Notes under the pieces: model-generated | The model's input: the letters and a program-made list of their open reading frames with translations, nothing else | The model's database searches: none | What the model was told of the DNA's origin: nothing | Made by a program: the position numbers and the translations under genes | Shown: positions 5,310-8,810 of the stretch, piece by piece | How positions within the stretch are numbered: the stretch's first letter is position 1 | Layout of the letters: each line of letters opens with the position of its first letter | Assembly (NCBI GenBank): GCA_900545305.1 | Contig: UQYD01000057.1 | Coordinates: 1 to 8,810 of the forward strand | Length of the DNA stretch: 8,810 nucleotides | From: an uncultured Eubacterium sp. | Lineage (GTDB): Bacteria > Bacillota > Clostridia > Lachnospirales > CAG-274 | Direction of reading: 5' to 3'

Positions 5310-6076
5310 AAAATTTGACTTATAAATACGAAAACCATATTGCCCTCAATAATATAAATTTAAAAATTGAAAAGGGCGAAAAAATTGCAATATTGGGTAA
5401 CAATGGCTCAGGAAAAACTACTTTCTTTCTCTGTTGCAATGGTGTTTACAAAACTAAAAATGCAGTTAGTTTCAATGGGGATTATGAGCCTAAAACTCTT
5501 AGAAGAAATGTAGGTCTTGTATTTCAGGACGCAGATACTCAGATAATAGGAAATACTGTAGAAAAGGAAATTTCCTTTGGTTTGATGAACTTTGGCTTTA
5601 CTAAAGAACAGACAAAGGAAAAAATTGACTATGCTATTTCAGCTATGAATTTGGAAGAAATGAGAAACAGACCTACTTATTACTTAAGTGGTGGCGAAAA
5701 GAAAAGAGTAACAATAGCTGATATTATTGCTCTTGAAACAGAAATAATATTTTTTGATGAGCCTACAGCAAGTCTTGACCCAGCAAATATAGAAAAGTTT
5801 AAAAATACTATAAATAAGTTGGACAAGACAATAGTTATTTCCACTCACGATATAGACTTTGCCTATGAATGGGCAGACAGATTTATTATATTTAATAATG
5901 GAAATATTATTGCTGATGGTGACTATGCAATTTTTGAAAAAAATGATATAATAGAAAAAGCGAATTTAAGGAAACCTATACTTTGGCAGACAATGGAGGT
6001 AATGGGCTATAAAGACTATAGCAAATACCCAAGAAGTATAGAAGAATTAAAGAAGAATTACGGAGAAATAAAATGA
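5297..6076 (+). CDS. cbiO: CbiO, ATPase component of the ECF-type cobalt importer
   Basis: This encodes 259 residues, a single ABC ATPase domain of normal length. All motifs are intact: Walker A GNNGSGKTT (34-42), Q-loop VFQD (75-78), signature LSGGEKKR (130-137), Walker B IIFFDEP (150-156), D-loop SLD (159-161) and switch His in STHD (H184). The residues after the Q-loop (ADTQIIGNTVEKEISFG) match the CbiO/EcfA subfamily. It should form a homodimer that powers the CbiMNQ complex on the cytoplasmic side. AGGAG (5285-5289) lies seven nt before the ATG, inside the end of cbiQ; the last bases overlap cbiK as ATGA. Position in a cbi operon favours cobalt over nickel or a vitamin as the cargo. Confidence 0.95.
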   Translation: MLEIKNLTYKYENHIALNNINLKIEKGEKIAILGNNGSGKTTFFLCCNGVYKTKNAVSFNGDYEPKTLRRNVGLVFQDADTQIIGNTVEKEISFGLMNFGFTKEQTKEKIDYAISAMNLEEMRNRPTYYLSGGEKKRVTIADIIALETEIIFFDEPTASLDPANIEKFKNTINKLDKTIVISTHDIDFAYEWADRFIIFNNGNIIADGDYAIFEKNDIIEKANLRKPILWQTMEVMGYKDYSKYPRSIEELKKNYGEIK

Positions 6077-6822
6077 AAAAAGCAATATTAGTTGTTAGTT
6101 TTGGTACAAGTTTTGACGAAACCAGAGAAAAAACTATTGGTGCAATAGAAAAGGAGATTGCAAAGGGATTTCCAGATTATATTGTAAAAAGAGCCTTTAC
6201 AAGTGGCGTAATTATGAATAACCTTGCTAAAAGAGGTATTATAATTCCTAATGTTGTTACAGCTTTAGAGGAATTATCAGCTCAGGGTGTAACAGATGTA
6301 TTTGTACAGCCTACACATATTATTCCGGGAGAGGAATATGACAAACTTGTGTCAATGGCTGAAAGCTGTAAGGATAAGTTCAGTAGCTTTAAAATTGGTA
6401 AGCCATTGATGTGGAATGAAAATGATTATAAAAATGTATCTGATTTTCTTATTAAGGAATATGGAGATACTGAAAAGGCTGTTGTTCTTATGGGACACGG
6501 TACAGAACACAGAGCCAATGATGTTTATTTAAAATTATCTGATATTTTGGAAGGTCACAACATTTTTGTTGGTACAGTTGAAAATAAACCGGATATTTAT
6601 GATGTTTTAAATAAAACAGAAAACTTTAAGAATATTGTTCTTGCGCCTTTTATGGTAGTTGCAGGCGACCACGCTGTAAATGATATGGCTGGCGATGATG
6701 ATGACAGTTGGAAAAATGTTATGGAAAATGCCGGCAGAAATGTAGAAGTTGTCTTAAAAGGTGTAGGAGAATATTTGCCAATAAGACAAATTTATTGCGA
6801 ACATATTAGGAGAGAGTTATGA
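6073..6822 (+). CDS. cbiK: CbiK, sirohydrochlorin cobaltochelatase
   Basis: This encodes 249 residues, close to the usual CbiK length. It inserts Co2+ into sirohydrochlorin (factor II) in the cytoplasm, the cobalt-entry step of the anaerobic B12 pathway, without ATP. The N-terminal VVSFGTSFDETRE (7-19) is the family signature. The metal site is supplied by GHGTEH (H142, H146), GDHAVNDMAG (H200) and probably a Glu in PGEEY (85-89), agreeing with the two essential His of known CbiK enzymes. The second half (about 130-249) repeats the first as in other class II chelatases. There is no signal peptide, unlike the periplasmic CbiK-P forms. The gene overlaps cbiO (ATGA) and cbiL (ATGA), with GGAG (6062-6065) seven nt upstream. 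Being next to the importer would suit direct use of imported cobalt. Confidence 0.96.
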   Translation: MKKAILVVSFGTSFDETREKTIGAIEKEIAKGFPDYIVKRAFTSGVIMNNLAKRGIIIPNVVTALEELSAQGVTDVFVQPTHIIPGEEYDKLVSMAESCKDKFSSFKIGKPLMWNENDYKNVSDFLIKEYGDTEKAVVLMGHGTEHRANDVYLKLSDILEGHNIFVGTVENKPDIYDVLNKTENFKNIVLAPFMVVAGDHAVNDMAGDDDDSWKNVMENAGRNVEVVLKGVGEYLPIRQIYCEHIRREL

Positions 6823-7505
6823 AAAAAGGAAAACTTTACGGTGTAAGTGTTGGACCGGGAGATAGCGAACTTCTTACTTTAAAAGCTGTAAAGGTTATTA
6901 ATGGGTGTAGTGTTATTGCTACACCCATAACACCTCAAGGAAACACAATGGCTTTGGATATAGTAAAAGGTGCTGTTGATTTATCAAACAAGAAAATTAT
7001 ATATGCTCAGTTTGCTATGACTAAAAGTGCAAAGGCTAATGATAAAAGCCATAATGAGTCAGCCAATGAAATTATTGAACAGCTTAACAACGGTAATGAT
7101 GTAGCTATGCTTTCTATTGGAGATATTTCCGTTTATTCTACTTTCAGCTATATTATGAATATTATTTGCGAAAGTGGTTTTGAATGTGAAATTGTTCCCG
7201 GTGTACCTAGTTTTTGTGCAGCAGCAGCTAAGTTGAAACAAAGTCTTACTACACGCAAAAAACCTTTGATTATTATTCCCGGAGGCTACAAAGGTGTAGA
7301 TGAATTATTAGCTGAAGAAGGTACAAAAGTAATTATGAAAAGTGCGTCAGAACTGGAAAATGTAATTGAAACTATAAAAGAACAGAACATTGAAAATAAG
7401 GCTTCTATTGTTCAAAATTGTGGTCTTGAAAATGAAAAAATAGTAAAAAACATAAATGATGAAATAAATAGTAGCTATTTTACTACTATATTAATTAAGG
7501 AGTAA
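6819..7505 (+). CDS. cbiL: CbiL, cobalt-factor II C20-methyltransferase
   Basis: This encodes 228 residues, the usual size. It is an S-adenosylmethionine-dependent tetrapyrrole methylase (class III fold) that adds a methyl group at C20 of cobalt-factor II to give cobalt-factor III. Seen in the sequence: the start motif GVSVGPGD (8-15) with SELLTLKAV, the second loop LSIGDISVYST (98-108) and EIVPGVPSFCAAAA (124-137), all standard SAM-binding elements. The LKAV/TP pattern of the N-terminus fits CbiL/CobI better than other Cbi methylases. It directly follows the cobaltochelatase whose product is its substrate, overlapping it as ATGA, with AGGAG (6808-6812) six nt before the ATG. A 10-bp perfect inverted repeat lies early in the coding region (6901-6928). 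Confidence 0.93.
   Translation: MKKGKLYGVSVGPGDSELLTLKAVKVINGCSVIATPITPQGNTMALDIVKGAVDLSNKKIIYAQFAMTKSAKANDKSHNESANEIIEQLNNGNDVAMLSIGDISVYSTFSYIMNIICESGFECEIVPGVPSFCAAAAKLKQSLTTRKKPLIIIPGGYKGVDELLAEEGTKVIMKSASELENVIETIKEQNIENKASIVQNCGLENEKIVKNINDEINSSYFTTILIKE
6901..6928 (+). repeat. Perfect 10-bp inverted repeat inside cbiL
   Basis: Arms ATGGGTGTAG (6901-6910) and CTACACCCAT (6919-6928) are exact reverse complements around an 8-nt loop TGTTATTG. They cover codons 28-37 of cbiL. There is no T-run after it, so it is not a terminator. It could shape translation or mRNA stability, or be a chance pairing. Confidence 0.6.
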
Positions 7506-7509
7506 AAAT

Positions 7510-8619
7510 ATGCTTTGTTTGAGTATTACCTATAAAATGACACCTGTTGAAATAAGACAGAAATTTGCTTTTTCAAAGGAAGAAATATTAGACTATATAT
7601 CAGAAATTAGTATGCCTACAGTAATTGTTTCTACTTGTAACAGAGTGGAAATATATGTATCCGGAGATATGGCAAACCTTAATAAAGTACAGGATTTATG
7701 GTGCAAACACAAAAATATTGACAAAGATGTGCTTTTAAAACACGTTAATGTTTTTGTAGGCAATGGTGCTATAAAGCATTTATACAATGTAGCCTGTGGT
7801 ATGGAGTCTATGATTTTAGGTGAAGATGAAATACTTGGACAGGTAAAAGACGGATATTATTTATCCCACAATAATTTTGAGTTAGACTATGAATTGAACC
7901 ATATTTTCTTAGGTGCAATAACTTGTGCAAAGAAGATAAAAACAGATACACTTATTTCTAAAACTGCTGTGTCTGTAGGTACTTTAGTTGCAAATATGGT
8001 GTTTGATTTTAAGGCTGAAAACGTACTTATAATGGGTGCTACAGGGGTAATAGGCAATATAGTGCTTAAAAACATTTCAGCTAATGAAAATATAAATATA
8101 TATGGAACTAGGAGAGTACATAATGCACTTACTAATTCCAATAATGATAGAGTAAAATGGGTTGATTTTAATAACAGATATGATTACATAGATATGGCAG
8201 ATGTTGTAATTAGTGCCACAGCATCACCACATTATACTGTTACAAAGGGTCAGCTTAAAAATTTAAGTAATAAAGAGAGATTGTTTATAGATTTGGCTGT
8301 GCCTTTTGATATTGATAAAGGCATAGGAGAAATAGAAAATACTAAGGTGTTTGATATTGATTACTTTGAGGAGGCTGCCAGAGAAAACAACACAATTAAG
8401 TTGAGAGAAGCTGACAGAGCAAAGGTTATTATTGAACATATGGTTGATGATACAAAGAAAAATCTGTTTTTCCATAGTATTATGGGCAAAATGGATAGCT
8501 TGAAGGAAAATTGTGAAAAGCATAGTTTTGAACAGCTTTTCTACAATTTGAGAGATGGACTTAATACAGAAGAATTTACTAAGGTAGTGAAAATTATGGA
8601 GAATATGGGGTGTAACTAA
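7510..8619 (+). CDS. hemA: HemA, glutamyl-tRNA reductase (short form)
   Basis: This encodes 369 residues, against roughly 400-450 in most bacteria. It reduces glutamyl-tRNA(Glu) with NADPH to glutamate-1-semialdehyde, the committed step of the C5 tetrapyrrole route. The catalytic domain shows STCNRVEIYV (41-50) with nucleophile C43, and HLYNVACGMESMILGEDEILGQVK in two parts (90-100, 101-113) with the conserved H90. The NADPH domain has the variant glycine motif GATGVIG (176-182). DLAVPFDID (261-269) carries Phe where most relatives have Arg (DLAVPRD). The C-terminal dimerisation helices appear shortened, which explains the length. AAGGAG (7498-7503) lies six nt before the ATG, which is four nt after the cbiL stop. 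Its place in a riboswitch-led operon suggests that precursor supply follows cobalamin demand. Confidence 0.94.
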   Translation: MLCLSITYKMTPVEIRQKFAFSKEEILDYISEISMPTVIVSTCNRVEIYVSGDMANLNKVQDLWCKHKNIDKDVLLKHVNVFVGNGAIKHLYNVACGMESMILGEDEILGQVKDGYYLSHNNFELDYELNHIFLGAITCAKKIKTDTLISKTAVSVGTLVANMVFDFKAENVLIMGATGVIGNIVLKNISANENINIYGTRRVHNALTNSNNDRVKWVDFNNRYDYIDMADVVISATASPHYTVTKGQLKNLSNKERLFIDLAVPFDIDKGIGEIENTKVFDIDYFEEAARENNTIKLREADRAKVIIEHMVDDTKKNLFFHSIMGKMDSLKENCEKHSFEQLFYNLRDGLNTEEFTKVVKIMENMGCN

Positions 8620-8810
8620 TGGCATATTTTCCTGTAAATATAAATATTGAAAATAAAAAATGTTTTGTAATTGGTGGAGGAACAGTTGCCAAAAGAAAAG
8701 TTAATATGCTTTTGGATTTTGGTGCTGATGTTACAGTTGTTGCAGAGGAATTGAAACAGGATTTTGAAGGTTGCAATGTTTTGAAAAAGCCTTTTGAATA
8801 TGATGATATT
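8619..8810 (+). CDS. Precorrin-2 dehydrogenase/sirohydrochlorin synthase, N-terminal part (3' end outside window)
   Basis: Sixty-four codons remain in frame to the window end. The N-terminus MAYFPVNINIENKKC runs into VIGGGTVAKRKVNMLLDFGADVTVVA (in two pieces, about 17-29 and 30-42), the NAD-binding Rossmann motif GGGxVAxRK of the CysG N-terminal domain, SirC, Met8 and YlnF group. The enzyme oxidises precorrin-2 to sirohydrochlorin with NAD+, the substrate of CbiK encoded upstream; some members also insert metal. The ATG overlaps the hemA stop (TAATG), with GGGG (8607-8610) eight nt upstream. Whether it is a stand-alone enzyme or fused to other domains cannot be seen because the window ends. 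Confidence 0.9.
   Translation, partial: MAYFPVNINIENKKCFVIGGGTVAKRKVNMLLDFGADVTVVAEELKQDFEGCNVLKKPFEYDDI

Noticed and set aside
8263..8625. Reverse-strand frame of 120 codons opposite hemA
   Set aside because: It lies entirely opposite a gene with clear homology, has no ribosome binding site or recognisable domain, and is a shadow of hemA codon use.
1..8810. CRISPR array, tRNA genes, insertion sequences or attachment sites
   Set aside because: No spaced direct repeats, cloverleaf-like segments, transposase genes or flanking terminal repeats were found in reading both strands.

Overview
This is an AT-rich bacterial window in which every gene lies on the + strand. Strong AGGAG-type ribosome binding sites, a lipoprotein signal, a cobalamin riboswitch ending in a Rho-independent terminator, and the protein families all point to a low-GC Firmicute, most likely a gut-type Clostridia member. 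The TolC-like fragment at the left edge would also allow a diderm Firmicute (Negativicutes). No mobile element, CRISPR array, tRNA or rRNA was seen.

Left block (2-2964). It begins with the C-terminal part of a TolC/outer-membrane-efflux-like coiled-coil protein. A lipoprotein of unknown function follows, with its own near-consensus promoter buried inside a terminator-like inverted repeat. Next come a secreted ComEC-type metallo-beta-lactamase-fold protein with a C-terminal cysteine/histidine zinc-site module, and a 71-residue DUF3006-like protein that is its usual small partner. The leader before the MBL gene holds two perfect, mutually exclusive stem-loops, one of which covers the Shine-Dalgarno.

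Right block (2965-8810). This is a cobalt/tetrapyrrole operon. A strong extended -10 promoter begins directly after the DUF3006 stop codon and drives a cobalamin riboswitch. The expression platform can be read at base-pair level: an anti-antiterminator helix, a competing antiterminator and an intrinsic terminator. Under its control are cbiM, cbiN, cbiQ and cbiO (ECF-type cobalt importer), cbiK (cobalt insertion into sirohydrochlorin), cbiL (C20 methylation of cobalt-factor II), hemA (glutamyl-tRNA reductase, first committed step of tetrapyrrole synthesis) and the start of a precorrin-2 dehydrogenase/sirohydrochlorin synthase gene cut by the window end. Most junctions overlap or nearly touch (TAATG, ATGA, 13-nt overlap). 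The exception is the cbiN-cbiQ gap, which holds a perfect 10-bp GAAA-loop hairpin followed by a T-run.

Together the right block imports Co2+, makes the precursor pool through HemA, oxidises precorrin-2 to sirohydrochlorin, inserts cobalt and starts the anaerobic (early-cobalt) corrin pathway, with B12 repressing its own supply. The coding content is largely conventional. The most interesting signals are in the RNA leaders and intergenic structures.
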